NCBI RefSeq assembly: GCF_039594555.1
Contig: NZ_JBCNNF010000287.1
Span: forward strand, 1 to 9,072
DNA length: 9,072 bases
Direction of reading: 5' to 3'
From: Inquilinus sp039594555
Lineage (GTDB): Bacteria > Pseudomonadota > Alphaproteobacteria > DSM-16000 > Inquilinaceae
Under the pieces are notes generated by a model, which saw only the letters and a list, made by a program, of their open reading frames with translations, searched no databases and was not told the origin of the DNA. The position numbers were made by a program, and so were the translations under genes. The first letter of the stretch is position 1, and every line of letters starts with the position of its first letter. This document shows, in pieces, positions 1-6,830 of this stretch.

Positions 1-1988
1 ATAGAAACGGGTTTTTATCGCGACAGTGGAAGGCGATGCTGGGCTATGCCGATGACGAGGTCGGCGTCACCGTCGCCGACTGGTCCGAACGCGTGCATCC
101 GGAAGACCTGCCGCGCTGCTGGGCGATGATCAACGACCACCTGGCCGGCCGGTCGCCCGATTTCGTGCTGGAGCACCGGATGCGCGCCCGGGACGGGTCC
201 TGGCGCTGGATCCTCGACCGCGGCAAGGCGGTTGAGCGCGATGCGGACGGCCGGGCGCGGCGGGTCATCGGCACCCACACCGACATCACCGACCATGTCG
301 AACTGGCCGAGGCGCTGTTCGAGGAGAAGGAGCGGCTGCGGGTCACGCTGCACTCGATCGGGGACGCCGTGATCTCGACCGACGCGCTGGCCCGCGTCAC
401 CTTCATGAACCCGGCCGCCGAGCAGATGACCGGCTGGTCGGCGGAGGAGGGGATGGGCCGGCCCCTGTACCAGGTCTTCCGCCTGATCGACGAATCCGGC
501 CATGCCGTGCCCGACCCCGTCGAATCCTGCCTGGCCCGGATGCAACCCTACTACCTCGATACCGATGTCATCCTGCTGGCGCGGGATGGCGATCGGCGCC
601 ACATCCGGGATTCGGCGGCGCCGGTGCGCACCGCCTCGGGCGAGGTGATCGGCGCGGTGCTGGTGTTCCAGGACGTCACCCGCGACCGCACGCTGCAGCA
701 GGCCCTGGCGCATTCCGCCACCCATGACAGCCTGACCGGCCTGCCCAACCGCGTCGCCTTCGAGCGAGCGCTGCTGGAGGCCTGCGAGCAGGCGCGCCGC
801 GACGGACGCCGGCACGTGCTGTGCTTCATGGATCTCGACCGTTTCAAGATCGTCAATGACGGCGCCGGCCATGCCGCCGGCGACGCACTGCTGCGCGACA
901 TCGCCAACCTGCTGCGCCGCCTCAGCCGCGGCCGGGACCTGGTGGCCCGCCTCGGCGGCGACGAATTCGCCATGCTGCTGCGCGACTGCTCAGTCGATGA
1001 CGGTGTCACCATCGCCCGCCAGTTCATCCGCGCCGTGGCCGAGCTGCGCTTCACCTGGGACGACAAGTCCTACCAGATCGGCGCCAGCGTCGGCCTGACC
1101 GCGGTGGCCGGGGACGGGACCCGGGCGGACGAGCTGCTGAGCCAGGCGGATGTCGCCTGCTACACCGCCAAGACCGCCGGGCGCAGCCAGGTCTCGATCT
1201 ATGGCGGCGACGGCAGCGCGGCGCAGCGCCACCGGCGCGAGATCCAGGTCGCCGCCGGCATCCGCGACGCGATCGAGGCCGGCCGCTTCCGCCTGTTCGC
1301 CCAGGAGATCCGCGACCTGCGGCCCGGACGCGACGGCGCCCGGCATGTCGAGATCCTGCTGCGGATGCAGGACGACAATGGCGAGATGGTCGAGCCGTCC
1401 GGCTTCATCCCGGCGTCGGAGCGGTACGACCTGATGGGCAACATCGACCGCTGGGTGATTCGCACCGCGCTGCACGGCTACGGCGCGCAGCTGCGGGCCG
1501 CGCCGGACCTGTCGATCGGCATAAACCTCTCGGCCAACACCCTGGACGATCCGTTCCTGTGGCCCTTCCTGAAGGAGGAACTGGCCGCCTCCGGCCTCAA
1601 TCCCGGCCGGCTGCATTTCGAGATCACCGAGACCGCGGTGATCAACAACCTGGCGGCGGCCAGCCGCTTCATCGCCAAGGTCCGCGCAGCCGGCTGCGCC
1701 GTGGTGCTGGACGATTTCGGCAGCGGCCTCAGCTCCTTCGCCTATCTGCGTCAGTTCCCGGTCGACGGGCTGAAGATCGACGGCGGCTTCATCCGCCAGA
1801 TCACCACCAGTGCGGTCGACCGGGCGATCGTGGAATCGATCAACGCCATCGGCCATCGCCTCGGCACCGTCACCGTGGCCGAGCAGGTCGAGGATGCCGA
1901 GACCCTGGCGCTGGTGCGGGCCATGGGGATCGACCAGGCCCAGGGCTTCGCCGTCGGCCGGCCCCGGCCGCTGGACAGCATGCTGTGA
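1..1988 (+). CDS. PAS-PAS-GGDEF-EAL bifunctional c-di-GMP signalling protein (5' end outside window)
   Basis: Makes and/or degrades the second messenger cyclic di-GMP. The frame is open to the left edge: codons before the first ATG (36) read RNGFLSRQWKA, which joins MLGYADDEV as a typical PAS sequence, so the real start lies upstream and ATG 36 is internal. Numbered from ATG 36, a PAS domain ends near residue 87 (GTHTDITD), a second PAS spans about 98-225, a GGDEF domain begins near HDSLTGLPNR, and an EAL domain covers about 400-645. The GGDEF signature is intact at 307-311. RGRD lies five residues before it and matches the RxxD inhibitory site. The EAL signature is EIL (439-441). The other metal and catalytic positions look kept: GINLSAN, FEITET, LDDFGSG, LKIDGGF, AEQVED and QGFAVG. 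Both activities are therefore possible; which dominates cannot be read from sequence. No membrane segment is visible in the part present. Family assignment is very secure. Confidence 0.95.
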   Translation, partial: RNGFLSRQWKAMLGYADDEVGVTVADWSERVHPEDLPRCWAMINDHLAGRSPDFVLEHRMRARDGSWRWILDRGKAVERDADGRARRVIGTHTDITDHVELAEALFEEKERLRVTLHSIGDAVISTDALARVTFMNPAAEQMTGWSAEEGMGRPLYQVFRLIDESGHAVPDPVESCLARMQPYYLDTDVILLARDGDRRHIRDSAAPVRTASGEVIGAVLVFQDVTRDRTLQQALAHSATHDSLTGLPNRVAFERALLEACEQARRDGRRHVLCFMDLDRFKIVNDGAGHAAGDALLRDIANLLRRLSRGRDLVARLGGDEFAMLLRDCSVDDGVTIARQFIRAVAELRFTWDDKSYQIGASVGLTAVAGDGTRADELLSQADVACYTAKTAGRSQVSIYGGDGSAAQRHRREIQVAAGIRDAIEAGRFRLFAQEIRDLRPGRDGARHVEILLRMQDDNGEMVEPSGFIPASERYDLMGNIDRWVIRTALHGYGAQLRAAPDLSIGINLSANTLDDPFLWPFLKEELAASGLNPGRLHFEITETAVINNLAAASRFIAKVRAAGCAVVLDDFGSGLSSFAYLRQFPVDGLKIDGGFIRQITTSAVDRAIVESINAIGHRLGTVTVAEQVEDAETLALVRAMGIDQAQGFAVGRPRPLDSML

Positions 1989-2071
1989 GGCGTCCGCGCG
2001 ACTCCGCCCGCAATTCCCGAATGAATCGTCCGCAGTGCGCTTCGTCACCGCTACAGCGGGAGAGGCAGATC

Positions 2072-2077
2072 TATTAT
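2072..2077 (+). promoter_or_regulatory. Possible -10 box (TATTAT) upstream of the LuxR-type gene
   Basis: TATTAT differs from the sigma-70 -10 consensus at one base and sits in a short AT-rich patch within otherwise GC-rich DNA, about 56 nt before the LuxR-type start codon. I find no good -35 hexamer at 16-18 nt spacing, so any promoter would be activator-dependent or weak. This is a pattern match only. Confidence 0.3.
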
Positions 2078-2084
2078 CATCCTA

Positions 2085-2099
2085 TGCACGGCATGTGCA
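2085..2099 (+). promoter_or_regulatory. Inverted repeat TGCAC-N5-GTGCA, possible operator
   Basis: Perfect 5-bp half-sites separated by GGCAT lie 7 nt downstream of the -10-like TATTAT and 33 nt upstream of the LuxR-type start codon. A dimeric regulator bound here would cover the expected transcription start, which would suit autorepression. The half-sites are short, so chance occurrence is quite possible. Confidence 0.3.
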
Positions 2100-2132
2100 G
2101 CGCCAGCCTTGGCGAGATGAGAGGGGAACCCG

Positions 2133-2951
2133 ATGCAAGGCCGTTTCATCGGCGAGTCGGCCATCCGGCCGCTGGTCGATGTGCCGTCTTCCGTCGCCCG
2201 ACCGGATGAGCAGGACATCCTCGGGCTGATCGACCTGATCTACGAAGCCGGCATCGGCAACGAGGACTGGCCCGATGTGCTGCGCCGGCTCGGCGACGCG
2301 CTGGGCGGCGAGGCCGTGGTGCTGCGCCGGCTGGCCCCGGCAACCCCCGGCCCGGCCACCATGGCGACCGAGACCGATCCGGACTATGTCGACCGCTACC
2401 AGGCGCATTATCACCGGCTGCTGCCGCTGCTGTCCCTGCTGCCGCGGCTGCAGCCCGGCGCGACCTTCGCCCATTCGGCCCTGATCCCGGATGCGGAGTA
2501 CCGGCGCAGCGAGTTCTACAACGACTTCATGCGCCCGCAGGGCAAGGACCACGGTCTGTACTGGGTGGATTTCGCCCGCGGCAGCCTGTCGGCGATGCTG
2601 TCGGTCTGGCGGCCGCTGCGGCGGCCGGACTGGGACGACGAGCAGGTGCGGGTGCTGCGCGCGATCGGGCCGCATCTCGGCCGGGCGCTGCGGATCGAGC
2701 GCGGCCTGGCCGATGCCGGCGGGCCGGCCGCGCCCGAGGCGCACCGGCCGGCGGCGCACCTGACCCCGCGCGAATGCGACTGCCTGGGCTGGATCGCCCG
2801 CGGCGCATCGAGCAAGGAGGCCGCGCGCCGGCTGTCGCTGTCGGTCTACACCGTCAACGAATACGTCGCCTCGGCCATGCGCAAGCTGGGGGCGGGCAGC
2901 CGCGCCGAAGCCGTCGCCATGGCGCTGCTCTGCGGCGCGATCGGGGGCTGA
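2133..2951 (+). CDS. LuxR-type helix-turn-helix transcriptional regulator
   Basis: A 272-residue DNA-binding regulator. The C-terminal LuxR-type HTH covers about residues 208-270. It shows the family pattern: LTPREC at 210-215, then ARGASSKEAARRLSLS, TVNEYVASAMRKLGAG and a final RAEAVAMA. The N-terminal ~190 residues form a sensor-like domain with a YNDFMRPQGKDHGL segment and a GPHLGRALRIERGL helix. That pattern is common in alphaproteobacterial LuxR-like proteins but is not the classical acyl-homoserine-lactone domain, since the aspartate-proline pair of TraR/LuxR is not recognisable. The ligand is unknown. There is no receiver domain, so it is not a two-component response regulator. ATG 2133 is preceded by a purine-rich GAGAGGGGAA ribosome site. 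It stands alone between a c-di-GMP enzyme and a sugar transferase, so control of surface polysaccharide or of itself is a guess from context. Confidence 0.9.
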   Translation: MQGRFIGESAIRPLVDVPSSVARPDEQDILGLIDLIYEAGIGNEDWPDVLRRLGDALGGEAVVLRRLAPATPGPATMATETDPDYVDRYQAHYHRLLPLLSLLPRLQPGATFAHSALIPDAEYRRSEFYNDFMRPQGKDHGLYWVDFARGSLSAMLSVWRPLRRPDWDDEQVRVLRAIGPHLGRALRIERGLADAGGPAAPEAHRPAAHLTPRECDCLGWIARGASSKEAARRLSLSVYTVNEYVASAMRKLGAGSRAEAVAMALLCGAIGG

Positions 2952-2972
2952 CCCTCCGTCACAGGACCGGGC

Positions 2973-2991
2973 TCCCCCTCATTCTGGGGGA
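2973..2991 (+). terminator. Small hairpin after the LuxR-type gene, possible weak terminator
   Basis: TCCCCC pairs with GGGGGA across a 7-nt loop (TCATTCT), 22 nt past the stop codon. No run of T follows, so it does not meet the usual intrinsic-terminator rule. It may only mark the 3' end of the transcript. Confidence 0.3.
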
Positions 2992-3060
2992 TTGAGGTCC
3001 CAGCGAGTCTCGGGAAAAAGGGAACGAGGTCGCGCCTGGTTTGTTCAGGCGGCGGCGCCG

Positions 3061-3076
3061 TCCCGCTCGGGCGGGA
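3061..3076 (+). other. Hairpin in the leader of the sugar transferase gene
   Basis: TCCCGC and GCGGGA form a perfect 6-bp stem closed by a TCGG loop, 80 nt before the chosen start at 3156. A competing longer-range pairing, CGTCCC (3059-3064) with GGGACG (3078-3083), encloses it. No riboswitch family is recognised. The rest of the 204-nt gap from 2952 holds nothing else I can name. Confidence 0.25.
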
Positions 3077-3142
3077 TGGGACGCGGATCGCAGAGCCGGC
3101 GACGGAATCTCGGCCCCGGTCCGTGTGCGTGTCGAGTCTTGG

Positions 3143-3149
3143 TGGGGGA
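3143..3149 (+). promoter_or_regulatory. Ribosome binding site that decides the sugar transferase start
   Basis: A purine run GGGGGAT-like stretch ends about 6-7 nt before ATG 3156, which is normal Shine-Dalgarno spacing. The upstream GTG at 3123 in the same frame has no comparable site, so 3156 is preferred. Confidence 0.6.
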
Positions 3150-3155
3150 TCTCAT

Positions 3156-3833
3156 ATGCCGTCGGACATCCCGGTCAGCGCGGTCGACGAGACCGTGGCC
3201 TCGCGGATTTTGCCGGGCCCTCGTGCCGCCGTGGCCGCCAAGCGCGCCACCGACATCGTGCTGTCGGTGCTACTGCTGGTGCTGTTCGCGCCGCTGTTCC
3301 TGGCCTGCGCGATCATGATCCGGCGGTCGGGACGGGGGATTTTCTACAGCGACCGGCGCGTCGGGCGCGACGGCAGGATCTTCTACTGCCACAAGTTCCG
3401 GACCATGGTGCCGAACGCCAACAAGCTGCTGGCGGATCTGCTGCAGAAGGACCCTGAGATGCGGCGGGAATGGGAGGCCGGCTTCAAGCTGAAGAAGGAT
3501 CCGCGCGTCACCGCGATCGGCCGCTTCCTGCGCAAGACCAGCCTGGACGAGCTGCCGCAGCTGTTCAACGTGCTGAAGGGCGAGATGAGCCTGGTCGGCC
3601 CGCGGCCGATGTATGAGGAGGAGCAGGAGCGCTGGGGCGCGGCGATCCGCTACTATCACAGCGTCCGGCCGGGCATGACCGGCGCCTGGCAGATCTACGG
3701 CCGCAGCGACACCGATTACGAGACCCGGATCCGGCTCAATGTCGACTATGTGCGGAACTGGTCCTACTGGCGCGACATGGCGCTGCTGGTGCTGACGCCG
3801 CGCGTGTTCTTCGCCCGCAGCGGCGCCTACTGA
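3156..3833 (+). CDS. Undecaprenyl-phosphate sugar-1-phosphate transferase (ExoY/WbaP-type bacterial sugar transferase)
   Basis: Transfers a sugar-1-phosphate from a nucleotide sugar to the lipid carrier undecaprenyl phosphate at the inner membrane, the first step in building an exopolysaccharide or O-antigen repeat unit. From ATG 3156 the protein is 225 residues. There is one hydrophobic segment at about 33-55, then the bacterial sugar transferase domain: FYSDRRVGRDG, KFRTM (80-84), SLDELPQLFNVLKGEMSLVG with the Asp-Glu pair at 131-132 that in PglC-type enzymes is the catalytic dyad, GPRP, and RPGMTGAWQIYGRSD (171-185). The short form lacks the extra N-terminal membrane helices of WbaP, so it resembles ExoY and PglC. 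Sugar specificity (galactose, glucose or an amino sugar) cannot be told from sequence. A GTG start at 3123 would add 11 residues but lacks a ribosome site. No other polysaccharide gene is in the window, so it may be an orphan or the end of a cluster. Confidence 0.93.
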   Translation: MPSDIPVSAVDETVASRILPGPRAAVAAKRATDIVLSVLLLVLFAPLFLACAIMIRRSGRGIFYSDRRVGRDGRIFYCHKFRTMVPNANKLLADLLQKDPEMRREWEAGFKLKKDPRVTAIGRFLRKTSLDELPQLFNVLKGEMSLVGPRPMYEEEQERWGAAIRYYHSVRPGMTGAWQIYGRSDTDYETRIRLNVDYVRNWSYWRDMALLVLTPRVFFARSGAY

Positions 3834-3971
3834 CGGCGAGCGCCATACCGCGTCCCGGCCGTCGCGAAGCAAGTTTGGCGCAACAAAATAACTGCAAATC
3901 GAACGGTCATTAGCCTCTTTTTCCGGCAGGATCCCACGACAAAATTCTCGTTTTCGGATCAGGGATTCATC
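3834..3971 (+). other. AT-rich intergenic region upstream of the RTX gene
   Basis: This 138-nt gap is clearly richer in A and T than its surroundings, especially 3870-3960, as expected for the control region of a separately transcribed gene. I find no convincing paired -35/-10 boxes and no sigma-54 site with correct spacing. TTGGCG at 3875-3880 is a weak -35 candidate without a partner. AGGGA at 3961-3965, six nt before ATG 3972, is the likely ribosome site of the RTX gene. Confidence 0.5.
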
Positions 3972-6344
3972 ATGGCGGTGATCAACGGCGGCGCGAACGC
4001 GGATATTCTCGACGGCACCGCGAACAACGACACCATCAACGGCCTCGGCGGCAACGACATCCTCAACGGCTTGGCCGGGGTGGACACGCTGAACGGCGGC
4101 GATGGGAACGATACGCTGCGCGGCGGGCTCGGGGCGGACGTGCTGAACGGTGGCGCCGGGGTCGACACCGCCGATTACGGCGCCAGCGCCGCCGGGGTGA
4201 CCGTCGCGATCGGCGGCACCGGCAGCGGCGGCGACGCCCAGGGCGACAAGGTCGCCGCCGATGTCGAGAACATCACCGGCTCGGCCTTCGACGACACGCT
4301 GACCGGTTCGGCCGCCGCCAACAGACTGGTCGGCGGCGCCGGCAACAACACCCTCTACGGCCTCGACGGCGACGACACGCTGATCTCGGGCGACGCGTCG
4401 GGCCCGGGCAACGACCTGCTCGACGGCGGCGCCGGTAATGACACCCTCACGGCCGGCGCCGGCACCGACATCCTGCGCGGCGGCGATGGCGACGACATCC
4501 TGCGCGGGGATGCCGGGGCGGACACGCTGAGCGGCGGCGCCGGCATCGACCAGATCACCTATTTCTTCAGCACCGCCGGCGTCTCGATCAACCTGACGGC
4601 GCTGACCGCCTCGGGCGGCGACGCGCAGGGCGACGTGATCGGCAACGACATCGAGAACATCGAGGGCTCGAACGGCTTCGCCGACACGCTGGTCGGGTCC
4701 GCCGTCGCGAATGTGATCCTCGGCCGGGGCGGCGCCGACACCATCGACGGCCTGGGCGGGAACGACAATCTCGACGGCGGCGCCGGCGACGACGTGCTGC
4801 GCGGCGGCGACGGCAACGACGTGCTCTATGGCGGCGCCACCACCCTGGACGGCGTCAGCGGCAACGACATCCTCGAAGGTGGCGCCGGCGCGGATTCGCT
4901 CAAGGGCGGGGCCGGCATTGACACCATCGTCTACAATGGCCCGGCCGGGGTGACCGTGACGATCGGCGGCGTCGGCATCGGCGGCGACGCGCAGGGCGAC
5001 ACGATCGACATCGATGTCGAGAATATCCAGGGCACCAACGGCTTCAACGACGTGCTGACCGGCTCGCAGTTCGGCAACACGCTGTCGGGCAATGGCGGCG
5101 ACGACACGCTCAACGGCCTGGCCGGCAACGACACGCTCGACGGCGGCGCCGGCAACGATGTCCTCCAGGGCGGCGACGGGGCGGACGCGCTGATCGGCGG
5201 GGCGGGCATCGACACCATCGTCTATGGCGGCAGCGCCGGCGTGACGGTGGACCTGACGGCGCTGACCGCCGCCGGCGGCGAGGCCGAGGGCGACACCATC
5301 GGCAGCGACATCGAGAACATCCGCGGCACCGCCCTGGCCGACACCCTGACCGGCTCGGCCGTGGCCAATGTCCTCACCGGCGGCGCCGGCGGCGACGTGC
5401 TGAACGGCCTGGCCGGGAACGACACGCTCAGCGGCGGCGACGGCGACGACTTCCTCAATGGCGGCGCCGGGGCGGATGTGCTGCAGGGCGGCGCCGGCAT
5501 CGACACCATCAACTATGACGGCCCGGCGGGCGTCACGGTGAACCTGACGACGCTGACCGCCTCGGGCGGCGACGCCCAGGGCGACGTGATCGGCAACGAC
5601 ATCGAGAACATCGTCGGCACGGTCGGCTTCAACGACACCCTGACCGGCTCGGCCGTCGCCAATGTGCTGTCCGGCTATGGCGGGAACGACACGCTCAACG
5701 GCATGGCCGGGAACGATACGCTCAACGGCATGGACGGCAACGACGTGCTCCGCGGCGGGGCGGGGGCCGACGTGCTCGACGGCGGTACCGGCACCGATAC
5801 CGTCAGCTACTACGACAGCTCGGTCGGGATCTCGGTCAGCCTGGTCACCGGCAAGGGCGCCGGCGGCGACGCGCAGGGCGACACCCTGATCGCCGTCGAG
5901 AACCTGTCCGGCAGCCAGGGCAATGACGGGCTGGAAGGGAATGCGGGCGACAACGTGCTCCAGGGCTGGAACGGCAACGATGCCCTTGTCGGCGGGGCCG
6001 GCAAGGACACGCTGACCGGCGGCGCCGGGGCAGATCGGTTCTACTTCACCTCGATCACGGACAGCGTGGTCGGCGCCAATGCCGACCGGATTACCGATTT
6101 CAGCCGGGCGGAGGGCGACCGTATCGATCTCCATCTGATGGACGCCAACACTCAGGTGGCGGGAGACCAGGCCTTCACCTTCATCGGCACCGGCCTCTAC
6201 ACCGGCGTGGCCGGCCAGCTGCGCTACGTCGCCAGCGGCGGCGTCACCACCATCGCCGGCGATGTCGATGGCGACAAGGTCACCGATTTCCACATCACCC
6301 TGACCGGCAACATCGCCCTCGTGGCCGGGGACTTCGTCCTGTAA
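3972..6344 (+). CDS. RTX calcium-binding repeat protein with serralysin-type C-terminal domain (type I secreted)
   Basis: A 790-residue secreted protein built from hemolysin-type calcium-binding nonapeptides (GGxGxDxLx forms such as GGDGNDTLRGG). Each block should fold into a calcium-filled parallel beta-roll once outside the cell. Repeats begin at about residue 6 with no Sec signal peptide. Blocks of nonapeptides alternate with six linker modules starting near residues 64, 192, 316, 413, 510 and 608. Residues about 686-790 resemble the serralysin (peptidase M10) C-terminal domain: ADRFYF, ITDFSRAEGDRIDL, and a final GDFVL. Its acidic residue followed by hydrophobic ones suits a type I secretion signal. 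I see no cysteine and no zinc-protease motif, so it is not itself a protease. The start follows AGGGA with good spacing. No type I transporter gene lies in the window. Likely roles are adhesin, matrix or surface-layer protein, or nodulation-type effector; the choice is inference. Confidence 0.93.
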   Translation: MAVINGGANADILDGTANNDTINGLGGNDILNGLAGVDTLNGGDGNDTLRGGLGADVLNGGAGVDTADYGASAAGVTVAIGGTGSGGDAQGDKVAADVENITGSAFDDTLTGSAAANRLVGGAGNNTLYGLDGDDTLISGDASGPGNDLLDGGAGNDTLTAGAGTDILRGGDGDDILRGDAGADTLSGGAGIDQITYFFSTAGVSINLTALTASGGDAQGDVIGNDIENIEGSNGFADTLVGSAVANVILGRGGADTIDGLGGNDNLDGGAGDDVLRGGDGNDVLYGGATTLDGVSGNDILEGGAGADSLKGGAGIDTIVYNGPAGVTVTIGGVGIGGDAQGDTIDIDVENIQGTNGFNDVLTGSQFGNTLSGNGGDDTLNGLAGNDTLDGGAGNDVLQGGDGADALIGGAGIDTIVYGGSAGVTVDLTALTAAGGEAEGDTIGSDIENIRGTALADTLTGSAVANVLTGGAGGDVLNGLAGNDTLSGGDGDDFLNGGAGADVLQGGAGIDTINYDGPAGVTVNLTTLTASGGDAQGDVIGNDIENIVGTVGFNDTLTGSAVANVLSGYGGNDTLNGMAGNDTLNGMDGNDVLRGGAGADVLDGGTGTDTVSYYDSSVGISVSLVTGKGAGGDAQGDTLIAVENLSGSQGNDGLEGNAGDNVLQGWNGNDALVGGAGKDTLTGGAGADRFYFTSITDSVVGANADRITDFSRAEGDRIDLHLMDANTQVAGDQAFTFIGTGLYTGVAGQLRYVASGGVTTIAGDVDGDKVTDFHITLTGNIALVAGDFVL
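4590..4662 (+). repeat. Near-identical direct repeat, copy A (linker module 2)
   Basis: Matches 5541-5613 at 71 of 73 bases by eye; the two differences are G/A at base 10 and G/C at base 35 of the repeat, both at third codon positions. It encodes the strand-turn segment around GGDAQGDVIGNDIENI. Confidence 0.8.
5541..5613 (+). repeat. Near-identical direct repeat, copy B (linker module 5)
   Basis: Partner of 4590-4662, 951 nt further on. The match is much closer at DNA level than to modules 3 or 4, which lie between them, pointing to recent duplication or gene conversion within the gene. Confidence 0.8.
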
Positions 6345-6357
6345 GCCCGGACGGGCT
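6344..6357. terminator. Short hairpin between convergent genes, possible bidirectional terminator
   Basis: AGCCC pairs with GGGCT across GGAC. It begins at the last base of the RTX stop codon and fills the 15-nt gap to the GNAT stop codon on the other strand. It has no T run on either side and the stem is only 5 bp, so termination strength is doubtful. Confidence 0.3.
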
Positions 6358-6359
6358 GA

Positions 6360-6830
6360 TCAGGCAGCGGGGATGGCCTTGGCCATGTGCACGATCGTGT
6401 ACTCGCCCCGCTGCTCATGATGCGTCTCCTGATAGCCACGCGACGCATAGAGCGCGCGGTTCTCGGACATCCGGATGTTGGTGTAGAGCCGCAGCTCGGT
6501 CAGGCTGCGGCGCTGCGCCTCGCGCTCGGCGAAATCCAGCAGCCGGCGGCCCAGGCCGCGGCCCTGATGGCCGGGGTCGACCGCGACATTGACGATCAGC
6601 AGATGGTCGGGCTCGGGCCGCAGCTCGATCAGCGCGATGCAGCCATAGAGGCCGTCGATCGCCCAGATCTCATGCTCGGCCAGGGCGCGGACATAGTCGG
6701 CGCGCATCGGCTTCGGCTCGATGCCGACGCTGATCACCCATTTCGCATAGGCGCGGCGGACCAGGGCCCGGATGGCCTCCGCCTCGTCGGGCTGCGCCCG
6801 GCGGATCTCGCCCCATGTCGTGTGGAACAT
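6360..6830 (-). CDS. GNAT family N-acetyltransferase
   Basis: A 156-residue acetyltransferase that should move the acetyl group of acetyl-CoA to an amine; the substrate is unknown. The acetyl-CoA binding motif A is clear: VNVAVDPGHQGRGLG, with the Q/RxxGxG element QGRGLG at 89-94. Motif B follows with LYTNIRMSENRALYASRGYQ (residues 115-134). The N-terminal part has the IRRAQPDEAEAIRALVRRAY opening usual in small free-standing GNATs. Length is normal for a single-domain member. The start at 6830 has GGGAG seven nt upstream on the minus strand. It converges with the RTX gene (15-nt gap) and diverges from the CodA-like gene (89-nt gap), so it is transcribed on its own. Confidence 0.93.
   Translation of the reverse strand: MFHTTWGEIRRAQPDEAEAIRALVRRAYAKWVISVGIEPKPMRADYVRALAEHEIWAIDGLYGCIALIELRPEPDHLLIVNVAVDPGHQGRGLGRRLLDFAEREAQRRSLTELRLYTNIRMSENRALYASRGYQETHHEQRGEYTIVHMAKAIPAA

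Larger units (their letters stand above)
4161..5966 (+). repeat. Six-copy linker/beta-roll repeat array inside the RTX gene
   Basis: Six copies of a ~58-60-residue module open with (V/I/T)D followed by a Y-containing strand, pass through GGDAQGD (GGEAEGD in copy 4) and ENI.G, and close at aNvL.G. Copies run at 4161-4334, 4545-4724, 4917-5090, 5208-5381, 5499-5675 and 5793-5966. Between them lie RTX nonapeptide blocks. Start-to-start distances are 384, 372, 291, 291 and 294 nt, so the last four copies are almost strictly periodic at 97-98 codons. Copies 1 and 3 share an IGG-type strand, copies 2, 4 and 5 an NLTALTA-type strand, and copy 6 is the most divergent. Confidence 0.85.

Noticed and set aside
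36..38. ATG 36 as the true start of the GGDEF-EAL protein
   Set aside because: It falls inside a PAS domain whose earlier part (FLSRQWKAMLGY) is encoded in the same frame back to the window edge.
990..2048. Long - strand open frames across the GGDEF-EAL gene
   Set aside because: High-GC shadow frames without domains, ribosome sites or start context; the + strand protein is unambiguous.
3123..3155. GTG start for the sugar transferase
   Set aside because: No ribosome site precedes it, while ATG 3156 has a G-rich site at proper spacing. The added 11 residues resemble no family sequence.
3875..3900. Sigma-54 promoter upstream of the RTX gene (TTGGCG ... CTGCA)
   Set aside because: The GG and GC elements are about 15 nt apart rather than the required 10, so the spacing is wrong.
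4161..5966. CRISPR array or non-coding satellite
   Set aside because: The repeats are in frame, encode RTX and linker modules, vary by codon, and have no constant short repeat with unique spacers.
3270..6293. A 1007-codon open frame on the - strand opposite the sugar transferase and RTX genes
   Set aside because: Its predicted product is an endless alternation of AVxxVVAxxAVE-like words, which is what repetitive GC-rich RTX codons give when read backwards. The + strand genes have clear domains, ribosome sites and family matches, so this is a shadow.
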